From contig MNCI01015593.1 in NCBI GenBank assembly GCA_015680685.1, forward strand, positions 190,140-249,344: a DNA stretch of 59,205 nt. The letters are read 5' to 3'. Position numbers and translations under genes: made by a program. The notes beneath the pieces are model-generated. The model saw only the letters and a program-made list of their open reading frames with translations, was not told the origin of the DNA and made no database searches. Source of the DNA: Gnetum montanum. Lineage: Eukaryota; Streptophyta; Gnetopsida; Gnetales; Gnetaceae. Within the stretch, counting starts at the first letter, position 1; each line of letters opens with the position of its first letter. Of this stretch, positions 45,001-56,999 are shown piece by piece.

Positions 45001-47489
45001 GGCCTTGCTTGGTGGGCTTGGATGTGCTCAAAAACACTTGAGCCTATGCTCTCATGATTGGGGGCTTCTAATGCTTCATGGATGTTAGTGTGCTCTCATG
45101 ACTGGTTGCTTATGATTTTTTTGAGGGCTATGATGTGCTCTCATGGCATGGGACTTATTGGTGCTTTTGTGTACTATGATGTGATTTCATGACTTGAGAC
45201 TCATTATGCCTAGTAAGCTATGGTGTCTTACCGAATTGCCTCCATGTACTATGTTCCTTGTGTACACTAATATATCACATTGCCTCTCCTCAATGTATTA
45301 TCCCATTTCTCTGTTGTATTGTTAATTCATGTTAGTTTCCTAACCTCTCTAGTGGGACAATAGGGCTGAGCACTATATTACTTGGTGGTTCTCTAATCCT
45401 ATGAGGGGTCATTCTCCATTCCGATGGATGCCTTCTTCAATTCCTAAAATAATAAGGCAAGTGGTATCGACAGTTGTTCCCTAGTTGGGATCTAGAAGTA
45501 GTTGATGTTTGGGACTTGTTCCTAGTAGTGGTCCCATGTTCATGAACTCTTGGGGCTTATTTTTAGAGACATAATGTTGTTACCTTGGTGAAATTCATGG
45601 AACCTCCTTTGTGAGGTCGTGTTGTTGATGTAGCCTAAATGTATATATCTCCCTTCTTGTAAGCAAGGCATGATCTTATGTACTCTCTCTCAGCTTTTGG
45701 GGCTCCAAAGGGACTTCCTTGTTAGGGTTCTCTAGTATACCACCCTTATTGTAAACCCTTCAAGGATGAATCATGTATTGTTTTGAGTTTTTAGTTGATG
45801 TTGGTGAAGCCCATTCTTTGTAAAACTATCTTGAGGACCTAGTCCTCCTATGGGAAAAATGTTCTTGTTGACTTGCATTTGTTGTTTGGGCTGAATAGTA
45901 ATGGTAGTGGTGTAGCCTTATGCCCCATAATTATTGTAAATGGGTTGGACTGGGATGCATGAAACAAAAACCCAAATCTCCTAGGATAAAAAAAATCCCT
46001 CTTGATAAAATTTTTAAGGGATGAACTCTTTCACTTCTTGAGTTGTTCTTAAGGTGGAATCAAATCTAGATAAGACTTGTAAATCCATGTCTTCCCTCAG
46101 CTGGTAAAAGTTGGATGTTACAGTTTTGTTGGCTATGTGGACTACTTGGGCATGTATCATGGGTAAGGTATAGCTGGACTATTGTACTTGCTTATGGAAG
46201 AAACCTTTCAAAGAGGATCCTTCCTTCAAGTTCAAAAAATCCAATGATAGGTGTTAATGATGAATGGAAATTGTTCTTGGCATGATAGAAAAAATTCAAA
46301 CTTTGGGAACCTTGATGTTCCTTGGAGAATTCATGACTGTGGTTGCCCTCGAAGGTAACTCTATATTCTTTCCTAGACCAAGTGTTCAAAAAATGGTGTG
46401 TGTTCCATATCTCAAAGTGGAAAGGATAGTTTGTAAGTTGCAAGTGTAGTTGATCCTTCCACATGAATGGGACATTATGGTCACACTCGATGATGTGGTA
46501 GTGGTTGACATGAGACTTGTGTATGAAGGATTGTCTTGGGGTTGGCTGCCCAACATATCCTCCACTTATTCTAACATTCGAGCATGCATTCTTGATGTTG
46601 GACAGTTACAAAGGTTGTTGATGATAATTTGGGTTTGTATGTTATGATAGCCTCTTGGAGAAGTTTTCGAAACAAATTTGGGATCTTCTCTCATATTGTG
46701 AAAATGGAATAGTGTTGGATGGTGAAATGAGGAATGCGATGTTGGTGTGTTTGCGGACAACAAGGTAAAGCTCAAGAGATTTTCCCATATACCTTATTTT
46801 TAAGGGAGAACAAGCTCAACTCCCTTCATACTAGCCTAAACAGACATGATGGGAAAAAAATGTACATGATATAGATGCACGGATTCTGTGCTTAGATGGT
46901 TACACTAATGAGACCCCATGGGTTTGGATGCGAGTAACAAAACGTGAAGTTCTGGTAAGCATGAGTTGCTTGTGGAGATGTGGCTCTTTTAGAGCATGTT
47001 CTCCCTCTCATTTTTATGTTCCCAAGTCCATCACCATGGGTAGTGGCCCTGGTGAGCCCTCAAAATTGGTGAAAAAAATCAAGAAAATCGATGGGTCCTA
47101 AGATACCATTCACAAAGGAACTCGGCTAGACATGTGAAAGAAGAGCTATCTTCTTGCATAGGTATGGGCCTATGCAAGAAGATAAGTCTCTAGACTTCAT
47201 AAGGGAGAAATCCACGGAATGCCTTAGAGACATTAGCCTTTTGGGTTGGACTACTCCCACTTGTCACAGAGTAGGGAAAGTCTTTGGGATTCCTCCAAGT
47301 GCCCTTTGCATTTCTTGCAAGGCATTGGATGGAAGGACGTATCAGGTTTTGGGTTTGGTACCTTCCTTCAAGCCTAGTGTCAATTGAGTTAACGGGTTCC
47401 CTGGAGTTGATGGATTTCGAAACCCATACTTGAAGTGTACTCTCAAAGTTATCCTAGGCTCTTCTCTGAGGACGTTGCTTCTTTTGTGC
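42099..47489 (+). other. Interior of element K, mostly uninterpretable
   Basis: G/T-rich on the plus strand with frequent stops. The best coding-looking pieces are 42530-42660 (CRMLYPCTPNHPKYSEYGN, LGHVGFEVPQDGGPLDMC), 46264-46640 (MIEKIQTLGTLMFLGEF...) and 47154-47387 (DISLLGWTTPTCHRVGKVF). I recognise none of them. No catalytic RT, protease or integrase motif was found on either strand. Confidence 0.5.
47147..47184 (+). repeat. Perfect 16-bp inverted repeat (hairpin) in K
   Basis: TATCTTCTTGCATAGG (47147-47162) and its exact reverse complement (47169-47184) are separated by TATGGG. Confidence 0.85.
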
Positions 47490-47499
47490 AAGGGAGGAT
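47490..47499 (+). promoter_or_regulatory. Polypurine tract of K
   Basis: AAGGGAGGAT, immediately before the TG of the 3' LTR. Confidence 0.65.
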
Positions 47500-48079
47500 T
47501 GTGAGAGATGTCTCAGGGTGGTGGTTCTCCTAGGCTCTCCCCATGGTTTAGGGGTCATGGAACACTCTAAGGTGCCCTTGGGTGACTCTCAAGTGTTAGA
47601 AAACCCATCCCAACTTAGTGATACCAAGCTAGCCACGAGACACCCTCCTGTTGCATCTCCCTCTAAGCTCTCTTCATACTACCCTCACTTGGAGAACTAC
47701 ATGGCCTTGATTCTACGATGGTCGTAGATATGTAGGTAGCTAGTACTAGATAGTTTTGGTGTGGTGCCAAGCCACACCTTGTACCAAAGTATGAGGGTTC
47801 TGGGGGTGAGGTTCCATCCCTTATAATGCATTGTTTCCCCTTCCACTGATGTTTTCTACAGGGTTGCTTGTATGCTTGTTTGCAAGGTCCTTGTTTGGAG
47901 TTAGTTGTCCTCCATGAGGTGCATTCCCATTCATATATTAAGGAGTTGTATTGCTACTTACACTCTCTCTTGGGTTGCTTTCTTGTTAGAGGCGTATTCC
48001 CCAAGTCTTCCACCCTAGATCCATTGGATCTTAGTGAATTCCTTGGGGTGTCAGACAAGGTCAAGGCAATGTTGTTACA
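47500..48079 (+). repeat. 3' LTR of element K
   Basis: It runs from TGTGAGAGATGTC to ...CAATGTTGTTACA, aligned end to end with 41503-42082, and is followed by CTAAA. Confidence 0.9.
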
Positions 48080-48084
48080 CTAAA

Positions 48085-50349
48085 GGCTAGTTTATTTTTG
48101 GTCTCCCATAAATCCAACCTGACTTTTGGAATTTCAAGTTTTGAGTTCAGCCCTTTTAATTCATGAGTTATAATAACTTCTACTTTTGCTATAATGTGTG
48201 TTGGTCTTTGGTTTTCTAGCCTCACGTAAATCCAACCTACCTTTTGGAATTTCAACTTTTGTGTTCGACCCTTTTAATTCATGAGTTATACTAACTTACA
48301 CATCCATTCTGATGTGTGTTGGTCTTTGGTTTTTTTCACTAACTAAAATTACCTTGATTACCTTGAACTTTTATTTCTCATGAAAAATTTAGTCCTTGCT
48401 TGTATACAATCTCTTCCTCAATGCACTTTGATGCATTATCCAATATTTTTTAACTCAACTTCCATGGTGCATCCTTGTTTAATGCTTTTAAGTTATCATG
48501 TGATTTTTAAACCATCTCGTAACTCTCAAGGCTACTTGAGTTTAAGTAGCTTGGAATTTCAAGTTGTATGTGTAGCTCATTTAATTTATAAGTTATAATA
48601 AATTTTTCTCTCACTTATGCTAGTCTTTGTTTTTTTAATTCCATATTCTCGACTTGTTAAATTCATGAGTTATAAGGACTTTTCTATGTTGTTCTTACAT
48701 AGGAGACTTGAGTTTTTTCAAACATTGATTTGGTACCATAGCCATCGCTTGATTGCACCTACTATACGTACTTTCTTGCTAAAGTTCAAACTCTAAGTAA
48801 TATGTTGTTACAACCATTTGTAACTTCTTCTTTTACTTAAACAAAGCTTCCTATGTGATTTTCTCTTCTTTTCTAAGAAACTAAATCAAACTTATGACTT
48901 GCTTAATGATACACCTTTTCCTAATTAGGAAATTAGATCTTGACTCATTCTCGAATCTTCTTGGCACATAAAGATGCTTGTATTTCATCTACCACCATTG
49001 GATTGGGTTTACAATAATACAGCGGTATCGATGGACTATTCTATGTTTACACATCTTGATTTTTCATGCACATCTATGCTCCATTGTTAGTTTGTCATCA
49101 TTTATGTTACACCATTATTTATCATTACGCAATAATAAAGATAGTGCGTAAGTTTGATTAAGATTTCATATATTTGCTTTGTGGTTACCATATTTATGTT
49201 ATAGTATATTATTACTAGAACTTGAAGGTTGTTTTCTTCCTCTCCTAAATTAAAGTTTACTCATGATTGTTTTCTTTCACCCATAGTTTCTTCCTATCAT
49301 GAGTTAAAGTTGATTCATGGTTGACATCCCTAAAATCAAGCCTTTTAACTTGTATTTAATGCAAGCATGTAACCATTCATAATCATTCATGGTGGGCATG
49401 CATGTACCATCATACATGGTAAAGCATGGCTTCATCAATTTCATGTTATAGCTTACTTAGATGTTGTGTATAAAATCAAAGTATATTTTTGAAATAATAA
49501 TTAAAATTGATAAAAGAAGATTTGGACCTTGAACCTTCCTATTCCCTTACTTAAGATTGAAATCAATTTTTATTTTCTACCCAAGGATACATAAGTATTA
49601 GCAATAACACCACCATCACAAACATACATTATCATGATGAATGCATGTGTTGGTACAATTAACGAAATGTAGGTAAGGCAATGTATAGATAATTCTAGAT
49701 ATACACTCTTAGCAAATATCCTTAAAATCATCCATGTTGTTTCAAAGTTTTCTACTCAATGCACTTAATCCTTCTGGTGGAAATTTTAAACTTCTATTGG
49801 TATGCAATTGAACCAATGCCCTACACTTTTCTTGCCTCTGTGCTTCTGAATAGTCAAAATTTTCTTAATATTTATTTATTGTAACAATTCCGCAATCGTG
49901 GAAATAAATTGAGCATGTTCTAGCTTCCAAGGATTTGTCCAACTATTAATAACTAGCTTGACTGATTTATTTTTTGATGCCTACTCATAATACAACCATA
50001 GTGCTAATTAATTTCATCAACTTTTAAGTTTTTACCATCATTTCATTTAAATAATACAAGATATAAAGAAAACAACATGTTTACCATCATTTCATTTAAA
50101 TGCTTTTTTGAAACCATTGACGACTTCATGATAAGATTGCATCTAAATGTAAAGGTTTGGGCATCTTTGTAACATAAAACCTTCCAAAATCATAGACAAG
50201 GTAAAAGTGAACCTTTTGATGATTACTTGGCTTCTTTAAGTTGAAACCTAAGAAAATAAATTTTGAGATTTTATGTGATTTAAATTAACACAAAACTGTT
50301 AATGTAAATCAACATTTAATTAAAAAATGCTCTATCTGGATTATGAGCA
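48085..50349 (+). other. Repetitive segment right of K
   Basis: It continues the host segment of 39430-41502. A ~118-bp unit (AAATCCAACCT...GGTCTTTGGTTTT) is present twice at 48110-48345, with a partial copy near 48545. The block 48700-49350 is a diverged second copy of 40370-40870. Without K, the two long copies lie about 1.75 kb apart. No gene seen. Confidence 0.5.
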
Positions 50350-50923
50350 TCAATAAGGCGGGAAATCATCAAGCATATTACCCAAGTGCAGGTTGTTTGC
50401 CTGGAATATTTTAAGCAATTCCTCAAAGACAAATGCATTTCCTTCTCCAGTGAGATTCAAGCATCACTGGAAGAAAGAAAAAACACACAACTGAGAAAAT
50501 GAAAGATATGAACATTTTTATGGACATTCTCAAAATGTGTTCTCACCTTATGAATTCTTCTTGTCATCCAGCACTTTCTTGCATCTTTGACCACAAGTCA
50601 ATGAATGGAACACCATACTCAACTGCAACTTCTACACAAGCTTGTGCATACTTACCTGTTGTTTCATTAGTACGTTCTGGTAATTCAACTGCATTTTCTC
50701 CATATAAGGCTCTAGAAAACGAATGATGAGATAAAATTTTAAAATTTTGATAAATTTACATAATAAATACCCTTCATTATCTTGCATGAGATATTATTTA
50801 CTTTAAAGAACACAACATTTGACCTCTAACACAAGAAATATGATACCTTGCATATGTTTTCTGTCCTTTTTCATCAACAGGTGGAGGTGTGATCAGCAGT
50901 GTTAGCAGAGACTTTGAGCATTT
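50350..50923 (-). pseudogene. GDSL esterase (IAH1/CPRD49-like), last three exons
   Basis: Minus-strand exons at 50923-50847, 50711-50547 and 50466-50350 have GT-AG borders and matching phases. They encode KCSKSLLTLLITPPPVDEKG, then LYGENAVELPERTNETTGKY with VPFIDLWSKMQESAG, then LTGEGNAFVFEELLKIF and a stop. This is the C-terminal half of the plant GDSL esterases related to isoamyl-acetate hydrolases (LITPPPVDE..R; LPERTNE.TG.YA; LWSKMQE..GW; SDGLHLT..GN). The Trp after the second exon's SAG is TGA. The third exon lacks one base in the SDGLHLT motif, losing the catalytic Asp/His block context. The N-terminal exons with GDS and GAND are not found to the right. It is the only host-type gene in the window with introns, and it is broken. 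Confidence 0.8.
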
Positions 50924-52640
50924 CTACAAAATAACATTAAACAAATTACACTAGTCTTTCAAGTATAAAATTGAAGGTTAAAAAAAGGAACTCTTGTAAT
51001 ACTGCACTATTTCTTCAACAGTCAGTTTTGTAAAGGATGATAATAACATCCAGAGAGCAAATATGCATATCGATGTTCTCAAAGAAAATTTTGAACCACA
51101 AATTTGAATACAACAGTTGACAGATCTACGTTCATTACCTTCTGTATGAACTGAAGTGCTACATAAAATATTTGTATAGCATTTTGTTTTACTGCTTCAG
51201 TTTAAACAAAATGGTAATTCTCCTTTTTCATCGCCTTTCAATTTTATCTATTTACAAGTATCCATTTAAGGTTAATTTATTATACAGATAGAACCAAGGG
51301 AAGACAATCTGGCCGAATCAGGAAACTGCCTTAACATCTAAAGACAACAGCTTATAACTTCTGTTATGAGTCAAGATGGCCTCAATCTTAAAATTATCTA
51401 CCCTCTACAACAAACTCAATCTTCCATGGGAAAAATATGCTTACCTAAGATCTGAGTTGCAATGACATGCACTTGGCTTAAACCGGTAAAAGCTTTTGGT
51501 TAAGTGATTTTGATGAAACATGAGACATTTAGACACTTATTAAAACAATAATATCTAAATTTTAGATACGTTATTCCATTAGCCTCCCCAAGCATAGATA
51601 TTATTACCATAATCCCATTTCCGTTATGTAGCCTACAGATTTATAGTGATAATACAATCTTTTGATACAGAATACACAAAGATACAAGAATAGCATACAC
51701 ATGTTTATCCACTATGCATTGACAGCAACCCTAGCAAGAGATCCTAAATTACTACAACGCTCAATCAAACATCTCTCTAGCCTCCTCACACTGGCACTGC
51801 GAGGATGTTTAACTTGTTTAACAAGCAGTTACAAAGATTAACCAACATTTGCCACTATCATAGAAACCTACACAATCGTATAGCTGCATGTAAAAACCAT
51901 AGGTCCACATTCCTTATATTAAAAAAAACAATAGAATTATACTTTCATATGTCAATTAGAAAAATGAATCTACCATTACTCCATCCTTTCGAGAACATCA
52001 TTGGCTACCTCTTAAAATAAAGCATGTCTAATGTAATCTTGCATAAAATGGTTGTTTCTACCAAGAAACTTAATCTTGAGAGCATTACAATGCATTGGGT
52101 ACTAAATAGTTTTTCCTTACTTGATTAGTAAAGGTTTCTACATGTACTTTCTTGTCTAACACAATCATACTTGTGGCCTTGACTAATGTGCAATAAGAAC
52201 AGAATAGTAAAAAAATAGACAAGAAACATAACACAACATTGTAAGAGCCAATAAACTACTAAATATCTAAGTCTATATAAATAAGCACTAAAACAATGCA
52301 ATATAAAAATCATAAACTGTATTTGACTATTTGTATATTTGGTTGCAAATGAAAAACTTGCTCTTCATACTTTGTTAAAGGCCATAAATACAATCCTAAG
52401 CTACCATCCATAAATCATTTCTAAATAGTAAAATCATGTAAAATTGACCAAAGTGCCCAAAGTTAAAAATTGAAATAAAGAATAAAAAATTTATTTTAAA
52501 AAAAAAACCCCCAAAACCTTACCCAAGTTGCATTTTAAATATCAATAAAATTTCTTTTTAAATTTACTTATTTACGTAAATGGCTAGAACATGAAGAGTT
52601 CTCCAAAAGTTTCTATGTATTTTTAAATATGTCCAAAATA
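50924..52640 (-). other. AT-rich stretch upstream of the GDSL exons
   Basis: No further exon could be identified with confidence. CACTTCAGTTCATACAGAAG followed by GTAATG on the minus strand (51137-51162) is a possible short exon end. The rest looks like intron or intergenic sequence. Confidence 0.4.
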
Positions 52641-53560
52641 TGGTCTTTTGCTTAAATCTAAAATTTTGGTAAAAGCCAATGGAATTTTGGATAAGTGGAA
52701 AAATTATTTTCAAGAATTATTAAATGAAGATTTTCCAAGAGAAGACATCCAAGAAGAAAAACCAAATTTTGGTTTGGTTAATAAACTTGCCTTCTTTGAG
52801 ATGAAGACAACCTTATCATAAATAAAAAATGGAAAAGTTATTGAACTAGATAACATTCCTATAGAAACTTGGAAAGCATTGGGAAATAAGGAGTTTCTTG
52901 GCTAACATAATTATTCAACAAAATTTTAAAGGATGGAGAAATGGCCAACAATAGGAGAAAAAACAATATTGTTCCCATCTACAAAACTAAAGGAGATGTA
53001 CAAAATTGTCTAAACTCTAGAGGGATCAAGCTAATGAGCCATGCTATGAAGCTTTGGGAGAGAGTCATTGAGCAACATCTCATACTTAAATCAATAGTAT
53101 TAGAAAAACAATTTGGATTTATGCCAAGGAGATCCACTATAAAGACTATTTTTTTGATACAGTAATTGATGGAGAAATACAAAAAAATAGAAAAAACCTA
53201 CCTATGATTTTCATTGACTTAGAAAAAGCATATGACAAAGTGCCTAGAGATATTATTTGGTGGGACTTGTAGAGGAATAACATCCCTAATAAATATATAA
53301 AAATGATTCAAGACATGTATAAAGGACCTACCACTAAAATTAAAACATCTTGTCAAACAACATTTGATTTTCCGATCATAGTTGGTATTCATCAAGGTTA
53401 TGTGCTTAGCCTATACTTATTTGTCATTATTATGAATGAATTAACAAAGGAAATACAAGATGAAATCCCTTGGTGTATGCTATTTGTAGCTAATATTGTG
53501 TTGGTGGATACAACTCAAAAAAATATTGCTTCTAAAATAGAAAGGGATTTGCTCTCATTT
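52641..53560 (+). pseudogene. RTE-type LINE reverse transcriptase fragment
   Basis: In several frames: NGILDKWKNYFQELLNED (52677), IELDNIPIETWKALGN, NIVPIYKTKGDVQNC, LNSRGIKLMSHAMKLWERVI, QFGFMPRRSTI (52941-53160), FIDLEKAYDKVPRDIIWW (53210-53265) and IHQGYVLSLYLFVIIMNEL, then EIQDEIPWCMLF (53303-53520). These are the RT motifs of plant RTE LINEs (YRGIKLMSH.MKLWERVIE; FMPGRST; FIDLEKAYDKVPR; GLHQGSALSPYLF). The catalytic FADD box reads FVAN, so both aspartates are lost. It has no endonuclease domain and no tail; the right end stops at element E. Confidence 0.85.
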
Positions 53561-53797
53561 TCACCTTTCCCTTATCATCCTTCCAATTTAACCATTCCTA
53601 TGTACCAAAACATGTCCTTTTTCCTCATCCAACTTATGAATTTCCTCGTTAGATCCTACCCCATTATACTTTTTTTGCCTTTTGGTCTATTTAACAATAC
53701 CCTAGACTTTTCGCATTAACCTTGAATCCTTTGTTTTTGTCCTTGAAATTTCATAAATTCATCAATTTTTCTAAGTACCCTATTTTAATTAGGCCTT

Positions 53798-53885
53798 GAT
53801 ATCAAGTACCTAATATCGGGTCCGACGCGATATCGGGGTCGCTCTATGGGGTACACAATATCATGTCGACAAAAACTATATATAT
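53798..53885 (+). promoter_or_regulatory. Putative internal promoter before the E aORF
   Basis: GATATCAAGTACCTAATATC (53798-53817), GATATCGGGG (53829) and ACAATATC (53855), then GTCGACAAAAACTATATATATGG with TATATATAT at 53877-53885. Three spaced ATAT-centred motifs before a TATA box reproduce the layout of the C LTR promoter (25069-25175), 79 bp from first motif to TATA here and about 99 bp there. Confidence 0.55.
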
Positions 53886-54145
53886 GGACTCCCCCCCACC
53901 CCATGCACATCAACATCAGTCTCAACTGTTCACGCAAGGGGGAGCTTTTCAAATTTTCTTCCACAAATTGTGACTTGTGCACCTCTTGGTCAAACAACCA
54001 TAACTCGTTCACTAGCACTTCGATTCCCATTCCACTTGAACCTACCTAAACCTGGAGTGTTTAGCTTAGTTGTGGGGAAAGGGTACACTTTAAACCATGC
54101 ATAAATTTTTCAAAATTCATCATCACCTGAAGGATACTATAAAGG

Positions 54146-54394
54146 GTAATTGATTATGAAAATAATAAACATATTGCGAAAAATAATTTTATCTCCTCAC
54201 ATACACCAGGAAATTAAATTTTGAAGCTACCTAATCAAATTGGGCCTAATATTAAAAATTTTAGGGGACATTTTCATAAAATTTCCTAACTCTAAATCAC
54301 ATGGAACAAGAAACAAATTTATTTGAGGTAAGAAGTAAGGTATAAAGCAAATCTTGTAAGCAACCATACTATGATCGGCCCCATGTGATTACAG
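54146..54394 (+). other. Predicted leader intron of the E aORF
   Basis: Donor AAAGG|GTAATTG and acceptor CATGTGATTACAG, ending on the base before ATG 54395. Homologous to 34064-34351 in C. Confidence 0.6.
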
Positions 54395-56990
54395 ATGGCC
54401 CCTAAATGTGGAAAACAAGGAGGACCCTCTCAAGGTGTTCCCAAATGACCAAGGAGAGGTAGATACCAAGCGTCTCTTGAGAAACATGCAAAGTAGGAGG
54501 CACAATCATTCAACATCCATCAAGAGCCTCCTACTGCTATGCAATCAAGACAAGCGGAAGGAGGAACGGCTAAAGTGCCTGAATAGGGACAACATCTCAC
54601 ATTGCCCTCGAAATGCATGCAAGTAATCCATAAAAGGTCCATGTCAACAGTTGTGATTGTGGAACTAAACTTTGGACCTTTCATGGAGTTCGCTTCTGAG
54701 GCCGTTAGGGACCAACTCAAAGGGTTTCTATTATGGCCCATCCTCTCTGAAAGTGGTTCTTGGTACTTAGGAGAAATGTACCAATTTTGGCATAATAAAG
54801 AAGAAGGCACAATAGTTGATATTTGTGATGTGTCTGTAGATTTTTCTGCCAAGGCCATTTTGGAAGTGTTAAACCTTCCGAATATAGGGCCAAAAGTTGC
54901 TCATCTATCCACTCACTTTGATGCTGATGCACGAAGAATTTGGTTCAACAGGGCATACGGAAAGGAGGACAAGACATATGGGGAGTTGAAACTGGAAGAA
55001 AGAATATATTTTAAGATTGGCACTTATCACATCTTCCCCATGAAAGGATTAAATAGAATCTCAATGTATGCAGCAAGAGGAAGTGTGATATTAATGGGCA
55101 AGGTTAATGCTAACTTTCCTCATCTATCTCTCATGAAGATCTTGAGGTGGTTTGAAGAAGGGAAGACAGGGAAGTTTGTGTTGCCCTTTCCTTGTCTCAT
55201 CAGGAAGCTGTGTAGGTGTGTTGGAATTTTGGGGTACACCAGTGACGTCCCCAGAAAATCCCAAAATGCTTCGTTCGCTTAATTACTAAAGCCACCAGTC
55301 CAAAGGAAGAGTGCTGGTGAGACATTGATGCCAGAACAAGAACAAATAGTGGGGTCCACTGCAACTCAAACTACAAGGCGTAGCTAACTCCCAAGTGTAA
55401 GGCCTAGTCAATAATAAGGAGCAGGGCCCAACACGAGCCAGCGAGACCAATCACCACCACCGCCGTAGGATTATCAATCATTGATGAGCTATCTTAGGGC
55501 CATCACTGAGACGGTTAGTTAGGGAAGTTGTGATGATGCTAATCTCTTCTGCATCATCGACGACACCGTACGGCCCATAGTTTCTATAGATCATACACAT
55601 GGTGAAGTGTCCATTCAAACAGGAGGAGAGGAGATGCATTGGTCATAATATATTTCAAGGAATGCTACATCCTTCCAGGTGCAACTAGAGACTGGTGAAG
55701 GGGCTACAGTAGTGGTCATGTGATACCAAGATGCAGCGGTAGCTACAGAAGTGGTCATGGACCACATCAAAGAGTCCTTTAATGTTCCTATTGTGCCATC
55801 GATAGATTTCACAGGAGCACATGATGCTCAAACCCTGGCTGGTCCCTCGATGACTCCTACGGAGCATGAGGATATTCTTGATCCGTTGTTGCAAATATGA
55901 CAAGTGATGACATCCTTATTTGACATTCCACAAGATGTCACAGTAATGCAATCAGACCTTATCTCCACCAAAGGAAAGCTGGTCATGGTAGAGATCAAGG
56001 CCAAGCATGTGGAGGCAAAGTTGGCAAGACTCCAAGAAAGGCTCATTACCTTGTAAGCTACACAGTAGGACCCATCTCAATTCATTCCTATAGACTAGCT
56101 AGACACTTTCAAGATAGAGCAGCTCAATAAACTATTGGCGAATAATAAAAGAGTGGCGGAGGAGGAGGAGAAGGCCAATTGGGATGCTTCCAAGGCACAA
56201 GCACAAACATATGCGCATGCCAAAGCACTCAAGGCCTTGCAAGAAGACAATAAACAGCTAGCTACAGACAATCTTCGGTTGACCACTGTGGAGAAACAAA
56301 AAAATGTTCTCAAAGAAAATTTCCAATGGTTATGAGAATAGTTGATCAGGGTCAACTAAGATATGAATCGCCTAGCCAAAGAGAATCGAACCCTTTCAAT
56401 GGAGGAGGTACACGCAATCCGTCAAAAGACGACCATTGAAATAAGTGTGTGGCAAAACGAGGCCAAGCAACATGAAAAATTAAAAGAGCATTTTAGAGAC
56501 CAGGTGGGAATGTATAAGCAAGTCATTGAGAAAGAGATCCATATGGCCAAGGCCCACATTAACACATTTAGCGCTCAACACACTAATTGGTGGGCCATAT
56601 TGGACACATATGCATTCACCCACCAGGTATAGCTTAAAAGCTAGGACCTGTAGATCCAAGATCTTACAGAGTACATGGAATTGGCAAACCTACGATATGC
56701 CAACCTAGCCATGTTAACAGTAAGATGCCTGAGAATAGAGCTGGAGAAGCAGGTAGCTACCACATACACCAAATATGAAATAGAATTTGCAAAACACAAG
56801 AAAACATTGCAAAGGCTAGAGGTCACAAATTCTGAATCGGAGGTGGTTAAGGCTAGCTACCAAGGATAGAAAGATGTCGCAGTAGACTTGGCTCGATGGC
56901 TTACAGATTACTAGGACTACAAGGATAAAGGTAGAGCCTACGAGGAGGAACGATAGCTATTTGCGACTTGGTATGTCAAATCAAATCAGA
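54395..56990 (+). pseudogene. Accessory ORF (aORF) of element E, best-preserved copy
   Basis: It starts at ATG 54395 (MAPKCGKQGGPSQG) on the acceptor and runs about 860 codons. The globular domain is open for 226 codons (54602-55282): VIVELNFGPFMEFASEAVRD, SVDFSAKAILEVLNLPN, RRIWFNRAYGKEDKTYGEL, ERIYFKIGTYHIFPMKGLN, ARGSVILMGKVNANF, KFVLPFPCLIRKLCRCVGI. The pattern W..L..E.R...KI....FP.....I...A.....G..VN...L.FP.LI..LC...G fits the plant-transposon protein domain (Transposase_32 type). A Pro/Gln-rich linker follows, then a long coiled coil (56110-56870) rich in Lys, Glu, Ala and Gln. No signal peptide or membrane span. It has few stops for its length but is not intact. Confidence 0.65.
56611..56838 (+). 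repeat. Segment of aORF duplicated at 57061-57287
   Basis: About 227 bp starting TGCATTCACCCACCAGG recur 450 bp downstream with about 12 differences. The second copy ends at the N at 57288. Confidence 0.85.
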
Positions 56991-56999
56991 TCTTTCCAC

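Larger units (their letters stand above)
41503..48079 (+). mobile_element. Element K: LTR element without recognisable pol
   Basis: Two LTRs of exactly 580 bp (41503-42082, 47500-48079) are flanked by the 5-bp duplication CTAAA (41498-41502, 48080-48084). A tRNA-iMet-like primer site follows the left LTR and a polypurine tract precedes the right one. The 5.4-kb interior shows no RT, integrase or gag that I recognise. This fits a large non-autonomous (LARD-type) element, or an autonomous one decayed beyond reading by eye. Confidence 0.9.

Noticed and set aside
52979-53182. Minus-strand frame opposite the LINE
   Set aside because: Antisense of the RT motif LMSHAMKLWERV.
54520-54858. 112-codon minus-strand frame
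   Set aside because: Antisense to the best-preserved aORF, with no supporting motif.
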